From: Paracoccus salsus
GTDB taxonomy: Bacteria; Pseudomonadota; Alphaproteobacteria; Rhodobacterales; Rhodobacteraceae
DNA length: 64,000 nucleotides
Assembly (NCBI RefSeq): GCF_021556615.1
Contig: NZ_JAKGGD010000001.1
Location: 434,001 to 498,000, forward strand
Direction: 5' to 3'
The notes under the pieces are model-generated. The model searched no databases. It was given only the letters and a program-made list of their open reading frames with translations, and had not been told where the DNA came from. The translations under genes were made by a program, and so were the position numbers. Shown piece by piece: positions 35,202 to 44,483 of this stretch; within the stretch, counting starts at the first letter, position 1, and every line of letters starts with the position of its first letter.

Positions 35202-36233
35202 TCAGCTCTCGAAAAGCCTGGCCTGGCCCGGCGTGACCGGCGCGGCCAGACCCAGATGCCGCCAGGCCCGCGCGGCGAGTTGCCGCCCGCGTGGCGTCCG
35301 GGCGATCAGGCCCTGCTGGAGCAGATAGGGTTCGATCACCTCCTCGATCGCATCGCGGCTTTCGGACAACGCGGCCGAAAGCGTTTCGACGCCAACCGGC
35401 CCGCCGCCGTAATGCTGCGCCATCAGCGTCAGGTATCGCAGGTCGGCCCCGTCGAGGCCCAGATCGTCCACGCCCAGCCGGACCAGCGCGGAATCCGCAA
35501 TGCCGCGGGTCAGACGGCCATCGCCCTCGACCAGCGCAAAATCGATGACGCGGCGAAGAAGCCGCCCCGCGATCCTTGGGGTTCCGCGCGCCCGGCGGGC
35601 GATTTCGCGCGTGCCATCGGGATCGGCGTCGATTCCCAGCAGGCGCGCGCCCCGCTGGACGATCAGGTCAAGCTCGTCGATCTCGTAGAACTGCAGCCGG
35701 GTCGGGATGCCGAAGCGGTCGCGCAGTGGCGTGGTCAGCAAGCCCAGGCGCGTGGTCGCGCCGACCAGCGTGAAGGGCTGCAACTCGATCCGGACGGTCC
35801 GGGCGGCCGGACCCTCGCCGATGACCAGGTCCAGCTCGAAATCCTCCATAGCCGGATAGAGAACCTCCTCGACGGCCGGATTCATGCGGTGGATCTCGTC
35901 GATGAACAGCACGTCGCGCGCCTCGAGATTGGTCAGGATCGCCGCCAGGTCGCCCGCCCGGGCCAGAACCGGTCCCGAGGTCATCCGGAAGTTCACGCCC
36001 AGTTCGCGGGCCATGATCTGGGCGAGCGTGGTCTTGCCTAGGCCTGGTGGCCCGAAGAACAGCGTGTGGTCCATCGCCTTGCCGCGCATCCTGGCGCTGT
36101 CGATGAAGACGCGCAGATTTGCGCGCGCCTCGGCCTGACCCACGAAATCGGTCAGGGCCTGGGGGCGCAGGGCGCGATCCTCGAACTCTCCGTCCAGCGG
36201 TTCGGGCCGCAGCATCGGGTCGGACTGGGTCAT
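35202..36233 (-). CDS. ruvB: Holliday junction branch-migration helicase RuvB
   Basis: Hexameric AAA+ motor that drives branch migration of Holliday junctions with RuvA. The 343-residue protein has Walker [15 protein letters not shown], Walker [12 protein letters not shown], sensor region [18 protein letters not shown] and the C-terminal winged-helix domain ending in [17 protein letters not shown]. Normal length. It overlaps htpX by 4 bp (36230-36233) and is the last gene of the ruvC-ruvA-htpX-ruvB operon. Confidence 0.97.
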   Translation of the reverse strand: MTQSDPMLRPEPLDGEFEDRALRPQALTDFVGQAEARANLRVFIDSARMRGKAMDHTLFFGPPGLGKTTLAQIMARELGVNFRMTSGPVLARAGDLAAILTNLEARDVLFIDEIHRMNPAVEEVLYPAMEDFELDLVIGEGPAARTVRIELQPFTLVGATTRLGLLTTPLRDRFGIPTRLQFYEIDELDLIVQRGARLLGIDADPDGTREIARRARGTPRIAGRLLRRVIDFALVEGDGRLTRGIADSALVRLGVDDLGLDGADLRYLTLMAQHYGGGPVGVETLSAALSESRDAIEEVIEPYLLQQGLIARTPRGRQLAARAWRHLGLAAPVTPGQARLFES

Positions 36234-37066
36234 CGGCCGGCCATCGCCTGCAACCGCGCGATGCGCTGCTCGGTCGGTGGGTGGGTGGCGAACATGCGAT
36301 CCATCCGCAATCCGTGCAACGGGTTGATGACGAACAGCGCCGCCGAGGCCGGGTTGCGTTCGGCCGGCATGTTCAGGCTGCGGCCCGCCATCTGCGCGAT
36401 GCGCCCCAGGGCAGAGGCCAGCGCCAGCGGCTGGCCGCAGATCCGGGCGCCCTCGCGATCGGCCTCGAACTCGCGCGCGCGCGAGATCGCCATCTGGACC
36501 ATCATCGCCGCGATGGGCGCAAGGATCATCGCCAGGATGGCGCCCAGACCGCCGCCCCGATCGCTGCGCCCGCCCGTGAACAGCAGCATGTTGCCCATCA
36601 TCGCGATCGCCCCGGCCATGGTCGCGGTCAGCGTCATGGTCAGCGTGTCGCGGTTGCGGATATGCGCCAGCTCATGGGCGATGACGCCCGCCAGTTCGTC
36701 GCGGTCCAGGCCGCGCAGCAATCCCCGGGTGACCGCCACGGCGGAATTCTGCGGATTGCGGCCGGTCGCAAAGGCATTGGGCTGCTCGGTCGGCAGCAGA
36801 TAGACCTTGGGCATGGGCAAATCGGCGCGGCTGGCCAGTTCGGCGACCAGCGCATGAAGATCCCCGCCCTGCTGCGGGCCCAGCTCGACCGCGCCGTGCT
36901 GGCGCAGCACCATCTTGTCGCTGTTCCACCATGCATAGAGGTTGCCGCCCCCCGCGAGGATCAGCGCCAGCAGCGCCCCGCCCCGCCCGCCCAGCATCCA
37001 GCCAAGCGCCATGACCAGCGCGGTCATGGAAGCCATCAGAAGAAAGGTACGCGCGTTTCCCATCAT
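36230..37066 (-). CDS. htpX: Membrane zinc metalloprotease HtpX
   Basis: Inner-membrane M48 protease involved in quality control of membrane proteins. The 278-residue protein has two N-terminal hydrophobic stretches, the zinc motif HELAH in [17 protein letters not shown], and the third zinc ligand in [11 protein letters not shown], with further membrane segments between them. It starts at ATG ATG (37066/37063) directly after the ruvA stop and overlaps ruvB by 4 bp. The protease is therefore embedded in a DNA-repair operon, an unusual position. Confidence 0.95.
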   Translation of the reverse strand: MMGNARTFLLMASMTALVMALGWMLGGRGGALLALILAGGGNLYAWWNSDKMVLRQHGAVELGPQQGGDLHALVAELASRADLPMPKVYLLPTEQPNAFATGRNPQNSAVAVTRGLLRGLDRDELAGVIAHELAHIRNRDTLTMTLTATMAGAIAMMGNMLLFTGGRSDRGGGLGAILAMILAPIAAMMVQMAISRAREFEADREGARICGQPLALASALGRIAQMAGRSLNMPAERNPASAALFVINPLHGLRMDRMFATHPPTEQRIARLQAMAGR

Positions 37067-37768
37067 CTACCCCTTGGGTGCCAGCGACCTCAGCGCCGCG
37101 CGGATCAACGCCGCAGTGTCCGCATCCGGCTCCTGCGCCTGCACACCAAACACGGCGGCTGCGGCCTCGGACTGGGCATAGCCCAGATTGGTCAGCGCCG
37201 ACAGCGCATCGCCGGCCGATCGTGCCGAAGGCGCAGGTCCCGAGGACGCGCGCGCCGAGGCGGACGCCTCGGCGGCGGCCGGGCCGTGCTCGATGCCCGG
37301 CCCGGCCGCATCGCCGCCACCCAGGGCACCGGCATCCACGGTCAGATCCCCACCCAGCGCCATGATGCCCGGCGCCTTGTCCTTCAGTTCCAGAACCACG
37401 CGCTGCGCGAGTTTCGGCCCCACCCCCTGCGCCTTGCGAACCGAAGCCCAGTCGCCAAGCGTGATCGCCCGCGACAGGCCTTCCGCACCCAATGTGCCCA
37501 GGATCGCCAGCGACACCTTCGCCCCGACCCCCTGAACGCTGGTCAGAAGCCTGTGCCATTCCTTCTCCAGCATCGTCGGGAACCCGAACAGCTGCAACAG
37601 ATCCTCGCGCACCAGCAGGTCGGTATACAGCGCCACCGCCTGGCCCGCCGGAGGCAGGCCGGCCGCCGTGCGTTCGCTGACATGCACGATATAACCCACG
37701 CCGCGCACGTCGATCAGCACCTGGTCGCGGGCGCGATGCAGGATGATCCCGGCAATCCGCCCGATCAT
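37067..37768 (-). CDS. ruvA: Holliday junction DNA helicase subunit RuvA
   Basis: Tetrameric protein that binds four-way DNA junctions and loads RuvB. The 233-residue protein starts [20 protein letters not shown]. It has the helix-hairpin-helix motifs [17 protein letters not shown] and [26 protein letters not shown], an Ala/Gly/Ser-rich linker, and a C-terminal RuvB-binding domain ([20 protein letters not shown]). The start overlaps the ruvC stop by 4 bp. Confidence 0.96.
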   Translation of the reverse strand: MIGRIAGIILHRARDQVLIDVRGVGYIVHVSERTAAGLPPAGQAVALYTDLLVREDLLQLFGFPTMLEKEWHRLLTSVQGVGAKVSLAILGTLGAEGLSRAITLGDWASVRKAQGVGPKLAQRVVLELKDKAPGIMALGGDLTVDAGALGGGDAAGPGIEHGPAAAEASASARASSGPAPSARSAGDALSALTNLGYAQSEAAAAVFGVQAQEPDADTAALIRAALRSLAPKG

Positions 37769-38283
37769 GCCACGCCCCGGCGCGACGCCACGGCGCGGAT
37801 GGCGCGACCTTGCAGATGATGGGCGTGGCAGATCGCGATCGCCAGCGCGTCGGCCGCGTCGGGACCGGCGAAGAGGACGCCGGGCAGCTGGACGCGCACC
37901 ATGTGCTGCACCTGTTCCTTGCCCGCATGGCCAACGCCCACCACGGTCTTCTTGACCGCGTTGGGCGCATATTCCCCGACGGTCAGCCCCGCCTCGGCCG
38001 GCGCGAGCAGCGCGATCCCGCGCGCCTGCCCCAGTTTCAGCGTCCCGAAGGCGTCCTTGTTCACGAAGGTCTGCTCGACCGCCGCCGCGTCCGGTCGATG
38101 CTCGACGATCACGGCGCAGAGGCCGCGGAACAGCAGCGACAGACGTGCGCCCAGATCCTCGCCGCTGCCATCGGCCGGCGATCGGATCACGCCGTTCGCC
38201 ACATGCCGCAGCCGCGGACCGTCCACCGCAATCACCCCCCAGCCCATATTCCTCAAGCCGGGATCGATCCCCAGAACCCGCAT
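37765..38283 (-). CDS. ruvC: Holliday junction resolvase RuvC
   Basis: Mg-dependent endonuclease that cuts Holliday junctions. The 172-residue protein has the acidic residues of the RNase-H-like fold: D7 in [14 protein letters not shown], Glu in [12 protein letters not shown], and the C-terminal [14 protein letters not shown]. It starts at the ATG 38283 and heads the ruvC-ruvA-htpX-ruvB operon, divergent from the mrp operon with 146 bp between them. Confidence 0.96.
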   Translation of the reverse strand: MRVLGIDPGLRNMGWGVIAVDGPRLRHVANGVIRSPADGSGEDLGARLSLLFRGLCAVIVEHRPDAAAVEQTFVNKDAFGTLKLGQARGIALLAPAEAGLTVGEYAPNAVKKTVVGVGHAGKEQVQHMVRVQLPGVLFAGPDAADALAIAICHAHHLQGRAIRAVASRRGVA

Positions 38284-38429
38284 CGCTGCCCCTTCTCTTT
38301 TTCCAAAGGGTTAGCACGAAAGCAGAACATCGACTAGGGGAAACGCAATCACGCCCGGCATCGGCTTGACTCCCCCCCCGCGATTGGAAACACAAAGGGA
38401 AAAACAAAGAACAACAGGAACGAGGACCC

Positions 38430-41276
38430 ATGTCGCCAGCCCTCATCGCCCTGCTGCCCTTTCTCGGGGCGCTGCTGCCCGGTCTGCTGATCCGTTCCGG
38501 CCGTACCGTCGCCGCCACGGCATGCGGCACGACGACATTCGTGGCGTTGCTGGGGCTGCTGCTGCACATCCCCGCCATCATGCGCGGCGAGGTCATCACC
38601 GCGCGTTTCGAATGGCTGCCGCTGATCCAGCTGAATGCGAATTTCCGCATCGATGGATTGGCCCTGCTGTTCGGAATCCTGATCCTCGGCATCGGGCTTC
38701 TGATCATCACCTATGCCCGTTTCTACCTGTCGCGACAGGATTCGATCGGCAAGTTCTACACCTATCTGATGCTGTTCCAGGGCGCGATGATCGGCATCGT
38801 GCTGTCCGACAACATCCTGCTTCTGCTGATCTTCTGGGAACTGACCTCGCTGTCGTCGTTCCTGTTGATCGGTTACTGGCGGCACTTGCCGGCGGGCCGT
38901 CAGGGTGCCCGGATGGCGCTGGCCGTCACCGGCATGGGCGGGCTTGCGATGATTGCGGGCATGCTGATCCTGGGCCAGATCGCTGGCAGCTACGACATCA
39001 GCGACATCCTGAACGCCAGGGAGGCGATCCAGTCCAGCCCCCATTACACGACGGCGCTGATCCTGATCCTGATCGGCGCCTTCACCAAGTCGGCGCAGTT
39101 TCCCTTCCATTTCTGGCTGCCGCACGCGATGGCCGCACCCACTCCGGTCAGCGCCTATCTGCACAGCGCCACGATGGTGAAGGCCGGCCTGTTCCTGATG
39201 GCGCGGCTGTGGCCGGTGCTGTCGGGAACGCCGGAATGGTTCTGGATCGTGGCGACCACCGGCCTCGTCACCATGCTGCTGGGCGCGCTGATCGCAACCT
39301 TCAAGGACGATCTCAAGGCGCTGCTGGCCTTCTCGACCGTCAGCCATCTGGGGCTGATCACCATGCTGCTGGGCTTTGGCACCCACGAGGCAGCCATCGC
39401 CGCGGTCTTCCACATCATCAACCACGCGACCTTCAAGGCCGCGCTGTTCATGACCGCCGGGATCATCGACCACGGGACGCATACAAGGTCGATCGCGCGT
39501 CTTGGCGGGCTGCGCAAGCTGATGCCGGTCACCTTCCTGATCGGCACCGTGGCGGCGCTGTCGATGGCCGGCATTCCGCCTCTGAACGGCTTCCTGTCCA
39601 AGGAGATGATGCTCTACGAGGTCGATCATCTGGACATGGCACGGCAGGGATTCATGGTCGTGGCAACCATAGCGGCGCTGTTCTCGGTCTGCTATTCGCT
39701 GCGCTTCATCGTGCATGTCTTCCTTGGGCCGCAGCGCGACGACTATCCCCATCATCCGCATGATCCGGGCTTCGGGTTGTGGGCCGGCCCGGCCCTGCTG
39801 GTGGTGCTGGTCATCCTGATCGGGTTGTTTCCGAACACCATGGCCGGCTGGCTGGTCGATGCTTCGGCAAGCGCCGTGACCGGGCAGGTGACCGAGTCGG
39901 ACATCTATCTGTGGCACGGCGTCAACAACGCACTGATCATGTCGATCCTCGCGATCGCCGGCGGCGCGGTGCTGCTGTCCATGCACAGGCCGGTGCTGGC
40001 CCTGTGGGATCGCACGCCGCGCCCGGATGCCAAGACCATCTTTGACTGGCTGGTGCTGCGGGTGGTGTTCATGGGGCGCGCGCTGACCGACGCGCTGACC
40101 AACGGCTCGATGCCGCGCGCGCTGGCGGCGTTCACGCTGGCCTCGCTGTTCGCGGGCGGGATCGCCTGGTATACCGGGTCCGCGGGACCGGTCACGCGGC
40201 CGATGCTGCCGATCGAGCCAATTGCGTTCATCGGCTGGCTGATGGCGATCGCGGCGACCGGGTGCATGGTGTTCTTCCACCGCATCCGCGTGCTGGCGCT
40301 GGTGCTGGTCGGCATCGTCGGTCTGGTCGTGTCGATCTTCTTCGCGTATTTCTCGGCCCCCGACCTGGCGCTGACGCAAATCTCGGTCGAGGTGGTGACG
40401 GTCATCCTGCTGCTGCTGGCACTGAACTTCCTGCCAAAGCGGACGCTGACCGAAACCTCCTCGCTGCATCGGGGCTGGGACGCCTTCATCGCCACGCTGG
40501 CAGGGCTTGGCTTTGGCGGGCTGACCTATGCGGTCCTGCGCCGCGACTTCGCCTTCCCGACGATCTCGGACTATCACCTCGCCAACAGCTACAAGCTGGG
40601 CGGGGGCGACAACGTGGTGAACGTGATCCTGGTGGATTTCCGCGGCTACGACACATTCGGCGAGATCACCGTGCTGGGCATCGCCGCGCTGGCCATCTTC
40701 GCGCTGACCCAGACCCTGCTTCAGGGTCGCTCGTCCAAGCGGCTGCTGAACTGGGTCCACGACCATCGCCGCGCGGGCGACCGCCATCCGCTGATGCTGG
40801 TGATCGCGACGCGGGTCATCCTGCCGATCTCGCTGGTGGTGGGTATCTACATCTTCCTGCGCGGCCACAACCTGCCCGGCGGCGGCTTCATCGCGGGCCT
40901 GGTGGTCGCGGTCGCGCTGCTGATGCAATACATGGCATCGGGCTATGCCTGGGCGCAGGACCGGCAGGGGCTGCCCTATCACGCGCTGATCGGCGCTGGC
41001 GTGGTGGCAGCCGGCGTGACCGGGATCGGTGCCTGGTTCAACGGCAAGCCGTTCCTCACCTCGGCCTATGGCTATTTCAAGCTGCCGTTCCTCGAGGAGT
41101 TCGAGCTGGCGACGGCGATGGGCTTTGACCTCGGTGTGTTCCTGTGTGTTGTCGGCGCGGTCATGCTTGCCCTGAATTCGCTGTCCCGGATCGCGCGCAA
41201 GGCGGGCGTGACGGTGAACACGAGGCCGATGGATATCGACCTCAGCGACGAAGACCAGCCGAAGGAGGCGAACTGA
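38430..41276 (+). CDS. mrpA: Mrp Na+/H+ antiporter subunit A (fused A and B domains)
   Basis: Largest subunit of the Mrp/Mnh/Pha monovalent cation/proton antiporter, homologous to complex I NuoL. The 948-residue protein is almost entirely membrane helices. NuoL-like motifs are present: [16 protein letters not shown] (key Glu), [15 protein letters not shown] and [19 protein letters not shown] (key Lys residues). The C-terminal part contains an MrpB-like domain ([19 protein letters not shown]...[15 protein letters not shown]), so no separate mrpB gene is needed. First gene of a seven-function, six-gene operon. Its stop overlaps the mrpC start by one base. Confidence 0.96.
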   Translation: MSPALIALLPFLGALLPGLLIRSGRTVAATACGTTTFVALLGLLLHIPAIMRGEVITARFEWLPLIQLNANFRIDGLALLFGILILGIGLLIITYARFYLSRQDSIGKFYTYLMLFQGAMIGIVLSDNILLLLIFWELTSLSSFLLIGYWRHLPAGRQGARMALAVTGMGGLAMIAGMLILGQIAGSYDISDILNAREAIQSSPHYTTALILILIGAFTKSAQFPFHFWLPHAMAAPTPVSAYLHSATMVKAGLFLMARLWPVLSGTPEWFWIVATTGLVTMLLGALIATFKDDLKALLAFSTVSHLGLITMLLGFGTHEAAIAAVFHIINHATFKAALFMTAGIIDHGTHTRSIARLGGLRKLMPVTFLIGTVAALSMAGIPPLNGFLSKEMMLYEVDHLDMARQGFMVVATIAALFSVCYSLRFIVHVFLGPQRDDYPHHPHDPGFGLWAGPALLVVLVILIGLFPNTMAGWLVDASASAVTGQVTESDIYLWHGVNNALIMSILAIAGGAVLLSMHRPVLALWDRTPRPDAKTIFDWLVLRVVFMGRALTDALTNGSMPRALAAFTLASLFAGGIAWYTGSAGPVTRPMLPIEPIAFIGWLMAIAATGCMVFFHRIRVLALVLVGIVGLVVSIFFAYFSAPDLALTQISVEVVTVILLLLALNFLPKRTLTETSSLHRGWDAFIATLAGLGFGGLTYAVLRRDFAFPTISDYHLANSYKLGGGDNVVNVILVDFRGYDTFGEITVLGIAALAIFALTQTLLQGRSSKRLLNWVHDHRRAGDRHPLMLVIATRVILPISLVVGIYIFLRGHNLPGGGFIAGLVVAVALLMQYMASGYAWAQDRQGLPYHALIGAGVVAAGVTGIGAWFNGKPFLTSAYGYFKLPFLEEFELATAMGFDLGVFLCVVGAVMLALNSLSRIARKAGVTVNTRPMDIDLSDEDQPKEAN

Positions 41277-41677
41277 TGGAAATCCTTGTCGCGTCGGCGA
41301 TCGGCGCGATCACGGCGGCGGGCGTCTATCTGATCCTGCGGCTGCGGACCTTCGCCGTGGTCCTTGGCATGACCATGCTGACCTATGCGATCAACGCCTT
41401 CCTTTTCACCTCCGGACGTCTGGTCGTGGACCTGCCGCCCATCCTGTTGTCCCATGATGTGGACAGCAACCACGTCTATACCGACCCGTTGCCGCAGGCG
41501 CTGGTGCTGACCGCGATCGTGATCTCGTTCGGGATGACGGCGGTCGTGGTGATGATGGCGCTTGGCGCCTTTATCGAGGGCGGGGACGACCACATCAACA
41601 TGCCCGACGAAGATCGCCTGATGCCGCCGCTGAAGACCATCGACGACGCCAAGCAGATCGAGGACGAGACCGCATGA
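41276..41677 (+). CDS. mrpC: Mrp antiporter subunit C
   Basis: Small membrane subunit homologous to NuoK. The 133-residue protein has three hydrophobic helices: EILVASAIGAITAAGVYLIL, TFAVVLGMTMLTYAINAFLF and QALVLTAIVISFGMTAVVVMM. The conserved region SHDVDSNHVYTDPLPQALVLTAIVIS is longer than in the shortest family members. Overlap with mrpA is TGATG at the ATG 41276; overlap with mrpD is ATGA at 41674. Confidence 0.95.
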   Translation: MEILVASAIGAITAAGVYLILRLRTFAVVLGMTMLTYAINAFLFTSGRLVVDLPPILLSHDVDSNHVYTDPLPQALVLTAIVISFGMTAVVVMMALGAFIEGGDDHINMPDEDRLMPPLKTIDDAKQIEDETA

Positions 41678-43272
41678 ACCACTGGCTGATCGCTCCGGTC
41701 CTTCTTCCCGCGTTGCTGGGTCCGCTGATGATCCTGTGGATGCGGCACGACCTGCTGCAACAGCGCGTCTTCGGCGTCATCGGCAGCCTGCTGACGCTTG
41801 CGGTGGCGCTGAAGCTGCACGTCATGGCGGCGGGTGGCGAGGTCATCGTCTATCGCCTCGGCAACTGGCCGGCGCCCTTCGGGATCGTCCTGATGCTGGA
41901 TCGCCTGGCGGCGCTGATGCTGGTCCTGACGGCGGTGCTGGCGCTGGTCGTCCAGCTTTACGGCATCGGCTCTGGCTGGGATCGCAAGGGCTGGCATTTC
42001 CATTCGCTGTGGCTGTTCCAGCTGATGGGGCTGAACGGCGCGTTCCTGACCGGCGACGCCTTCAACCTGTTCGTGTTCTTCGAGGTTCTGCTGATTGCCA
42101 GCTACGGGCTGATGATCCATGGCGGCGGTCCGATGCGGCTGCGCGCGGGCGTGCAGTATATCAGCTACAACCTGGCCGGATCGGCGCTGTTCCTGGCCGC
42201 GCTGGGGACGCTCTATGCCGTCACGGGCACGCTGAACATGGCCGACATGGCCGAGCGCGTCGCCCAGATGCCGGCCGAGGATTCCGCCCTGCTGCGGACC
42301 GGGGCGGTGCTGCTGCTGCTGGTCTTCGCGATCAAGGCCGCCATCGTGCCGCTGCATTTCTGGCTGCCCTCGACCTATGCCAACGCGCCCGGCCCCGTCG
42401 CGGCATTGTTCGCGATCATGTCGAAAGTCGGCGTCTACGCGATCATCCGCTTCTTCACCCTGGTCTTTCCCGCGGATTCCGTCATCGAGACCATCGCCAC
42501 CGACCTGATCCTGCCCGCCGCGCTGATCACCCTGGCGCTGGGGCAGATCGGTGTCCTGGGCACCCGCAGCCTGACACGGCTTGCCGCCTTCGCCGCGATC
42601 GCCTCGATCGGCACGCTGATGATCGCGGTGGCCCGCTTCGACGCGCAGGGGCTGACGGCGGGTCTTTACTACATGATCCACTCGACGCTGGCGGGCGCGG
42701 CGCTGTTCCTGGTCGTGGACATGATCGCGGCCCGCCGCGGCGGCGATTTCTGGCTGCGCCTGCGGCCTGCGATCCGGAACACCGGGCTGATCTCTGCCCT
42801 GTTCTTCCTGACCGGCATCGCGGTGGTCGGGCTTCCGCCGCTGTCGGGCTTCCTGGGCAAGCTGATGATCCTCGACGCCACCGCCGACGACCCGTGGCAG
42901 ACCTGGATCTGGGGCACGATTCTGGTCACCTCGCTGATCGCGCTGGTGGGGTTCGCGCGCGCGGGTTCGATCCTGTTCTGGAAGACCCACGAGATGGACC
43001 CCGAGCCGGGCAACGACACCGACGAGGGCGAAGCGCCCGTCCGTGGCGCGATCCCGCCCAAGCTGGAGACCGACGAGCCGATCCAGGACGTGGACGATTC
43101 GGCCGCGCCATGGCTGTCCTTCGTGTCGACGGGCATGCTGCTTGCCGGCGCGGTGGCGCTGACGCTGTTCGCGGGACCGCTGACCCGCTATCTTCAGGCT
43201 ACCGCCGACCAGCTTGCCAATCCCCAGCTCTATTATGAATCGGTGCTGCGCCAGCAGGAGGGTTCGAAATGA
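41674..43272 (+). CDS. mrpD: Mrp antiporter subunit D
   Basis: Proton-translocating subunit homologous to NuoM/NuoN. The 532-residue, multi-helix membrane protein has AFNLFVFFEVLLIASYGLMIHG (key Glu), AIKAAIVPLHFWLPSTYANAPGPVAALFAIMSKVGVYA (key Lys residues) and TGIAVVGLPPLSGFLGKLMIL. A polar insert around residues 440-480 rich in Asp/Glu lies near the end. Overlaps mrpC and mrpE by 4 bp each. Confidence 0.96.
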   Translation: MNHWLIAPVLLPALLGPLMILWMRHDLLQQRVFGVIGSLLTLAVALKLHVMAAGGEVIVYRLGNWPAPFGIVLMLDRLAALMLVLTAVLALVVQLYGIGSGWDRKGWHFHSLWLFQLMGLNGAFLTGDAFNLFVFFEVLLIASYGLMIHGGGPMRLRAGVQYISYNLAGSALFLAALGTLYAVTGTLNMADMAERVAQMPAEDSALLRTGAVLLLLVFAIKAAIVPLHFWLPSTYANAPGPVAALFAIMSKVGVYAIIRFFTLVFPADSVIETIATDLILPAALITLALGQIGVLGTRSLTRLAAFAAIASIGTLMIAVARFDAQGLTAGLYYMIHSTLAGAALFLVVDMIAARRGGDFWLRLRPAIRNTGLISALFFLTGIAVVGLPPLSGFLGKLMILDATADDPWQTWIWGTILVTSLIALVGFARAGSILFWKTHEMDPEPGNDTDEGEAPVRGAIPPKLETDEPIQDVDDSAAPWLSFVSTGMLLAGAVALTLFAGPLTRYLQATADQLANPQLYYESVLRQQEGSK

Positions 43273-43760
43273 TCCGCCGCCTGTTTCCCCACCCCTATCT
43301 GTCGGCGGTTCTGGTGCTTGTCTGGATGCTGCTGGTCAACCGGTTCGCGTGGGGTTCGCTGGTCTTCGCGGTGCTGCTGAGCATCGCGATCCCGGCCCTG
43401 ACCGCGCCGTACTGGCCGGACCGGGCGCGGTTGCGCAACCCGGTCAAGATCGCCGCCTACATGCTGCTGGTGCTGATGGACATCGTCATCGCCAATGTGC
43501 AGGTGGCGATGATCGTGCTGTTCAAGCCGAACCGCAAGTTGCAGCCGGCCTGGATCACCATACCGCTTGACCTGCACTCGCCCGAGGCGATCACGGTGCT
43601 GGCTGGCACGATCACGCTGACGCCGGGAACCGTCAGCTCGGACCTGTCGCAGGATGGCCACGCGCTGCTGGTGCATTGCCTGCATGCGCCCGACCCCGAA
43701 TCCGTCATCCTCGACATCAAGAACCGCTACGAGGCCCGGCTGAAGGAGATCTTCGAATGA
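43269..43760 (+). CDS. mrpE: Mrp antiporter subunit E
   Basis: Membrane subunit needed for assembly or stability of the Mrp complex. The 163-residue protein has N-terminal hydrophobic helices (LSAVLVLVWMLLVNRFAWGSLVFAVLL and AAYMLLVLMDIVIANVQVAMIVLF) and a cytoplasmic domain with ITLTPGTVSSDLSQDGHALLVHCLHA, a conserved block of the family. Overlaps mrpD and mrpF by 4 bp. Confidence 0.95.
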   Translation: MIRRLFPHPYLSAVLVLVWMLLVNRFAWGSLVFAVLLSIAIPALTAPYWPDRARLRNPVKIAAYMLLVLMDIVIANVQVAMIVLFKPNRKLQPAWITIPLDLHSPEAITVLAGTITLTPGTVSSDLSQDGHALLVHCLHAPDPESVILDIKNRYEARLKEIFE

Positions 43761-44026
43761 TCCAGTACGCGCTTTATTTCGCTTTCGGCGCCTTCGGCAT
43801 GGGGCAGTTGTTCTGCCTCTACAGGGTGGTCTTCGCGCCCGGCGTCGGTGATCGGATCCTGGCGCTGGACACGCTGGCCATCAACATGATCGCGCTGATC
43901 GCGCTGTTCGGCATCCTGCACAACACGACGATGTATTTCGAGATCATGATGCTGTTCGCGATGGTCGGCTTTGTCTCGACCGTGGCCTATGCCAAGTTTC
44001 TGCTGCGCGGCGACGTGATCGAGTAA
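43757..44026 (+). CDS. mrpF: Mrp antiporter subunit F
   Basis: Small three-helix membrane subunit. The 89-residue protein (MIQYALYFAFGAFGMGQLFC, then VVFAPGVGDRILALDTLAIN and FEIMMLFAMVGFVSTVAYAKFLLRGD) has the conserved GDRILALDTL loop. The ATG at 43757 overlaps the mrpE stop; the upstream in-frame start would extend into mrpE and is not needed. Confidence 0.95.
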   Translation: MIQYALYFAFGAFGMGQLFCLYRVVFAPGVGDRILALDTLAINMIALIALFGILHNTTMYFEIMMLFAMVGFVSTVAYAKFLLRGDVIE

Positions 44027-44032
44027 GGAGAG

Positions 44033-44455
44033 ATGACCGTGGAACTTCTTGGGGAAATCATCGTGGCGGCGATGTTGGTCATATCCGGCATCTTCGGATT
44101 CGTCGGCTCGTACGGACTGGTCAAGCTGCCCGACCAGATGACACGTCTGCACGCGCCGACCAAGGCGGCCACGCTGGGGGTCGGCGGCGTGCTGCTGGCC
44201 TCGCTTGCCTGGTTCTTCTTCTTCGGGGACCATCCCAGCTGGCACGAACTGATGATCACGCTGTTCCTGTTCCTGACCGCGCCGATCACCGGCCTGATGA
44301 TCGCCAAGACCAACATGCACCTGACATGGAACCCCGAAGAACTGCCCGATCCGGGCGAGGACCGCAACTGGGCCACGTTCGGCGATTCAGCCGATAGCAG
44401 CCTGATGGATGCCGATCCCGAAATCGGACAGGACGAACGCGAGCATCGCGAATAG
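44033..44455 (+). CDS. mrpG: Mrp antiporter subunit G
   Basis: Last subunit of the Mrp antiporter. The 140-residue protein has three hydrophobic helices with the conserved SYGLVKLPDQMTRLHAPTKAATLGVGG block and GLMIAKTNMHLTWNPEELPD. A hydrophilic Asp/Glu-rich C-terminal tail follows. GGAGAG lies directly upstream of the ATG at 44033. The operon ends here, converging on dnaE with 28 bp between the stops. Confidence 0.95.
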   Translation: MTVELLGEIIVAAMLVISGIFGFVGSYGLVKLPDQMTRLHAPTKAATLGVGGVLLASLAWFFFFGDHPSWHELMITLFLFLTAPITGLMIAKTNMHLTWNPEELPDPGEDRNWATFGDSADSSLMDADPEIGQDEREHRE

Positions 44456-44483
44456 GCGCGGGCTCCAGCCGCGTCAGCCCGCC

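Noticed and set aside
38349..40982. 877-codon open frame antisense to mrpA
   Set aside because: Low-complexity His/Gln/Arg/Asp composition with no family character, and it exactly opposes a clear membrane protein. Long antisense frames without stops are expected at this GC content.
41476..42990. 504-codon open frame antisense to mrpC/mrpD
   Set aside because: Arg/Gln/Asp-rich shadow composition, opposite a well-conserved antiporter subunit.
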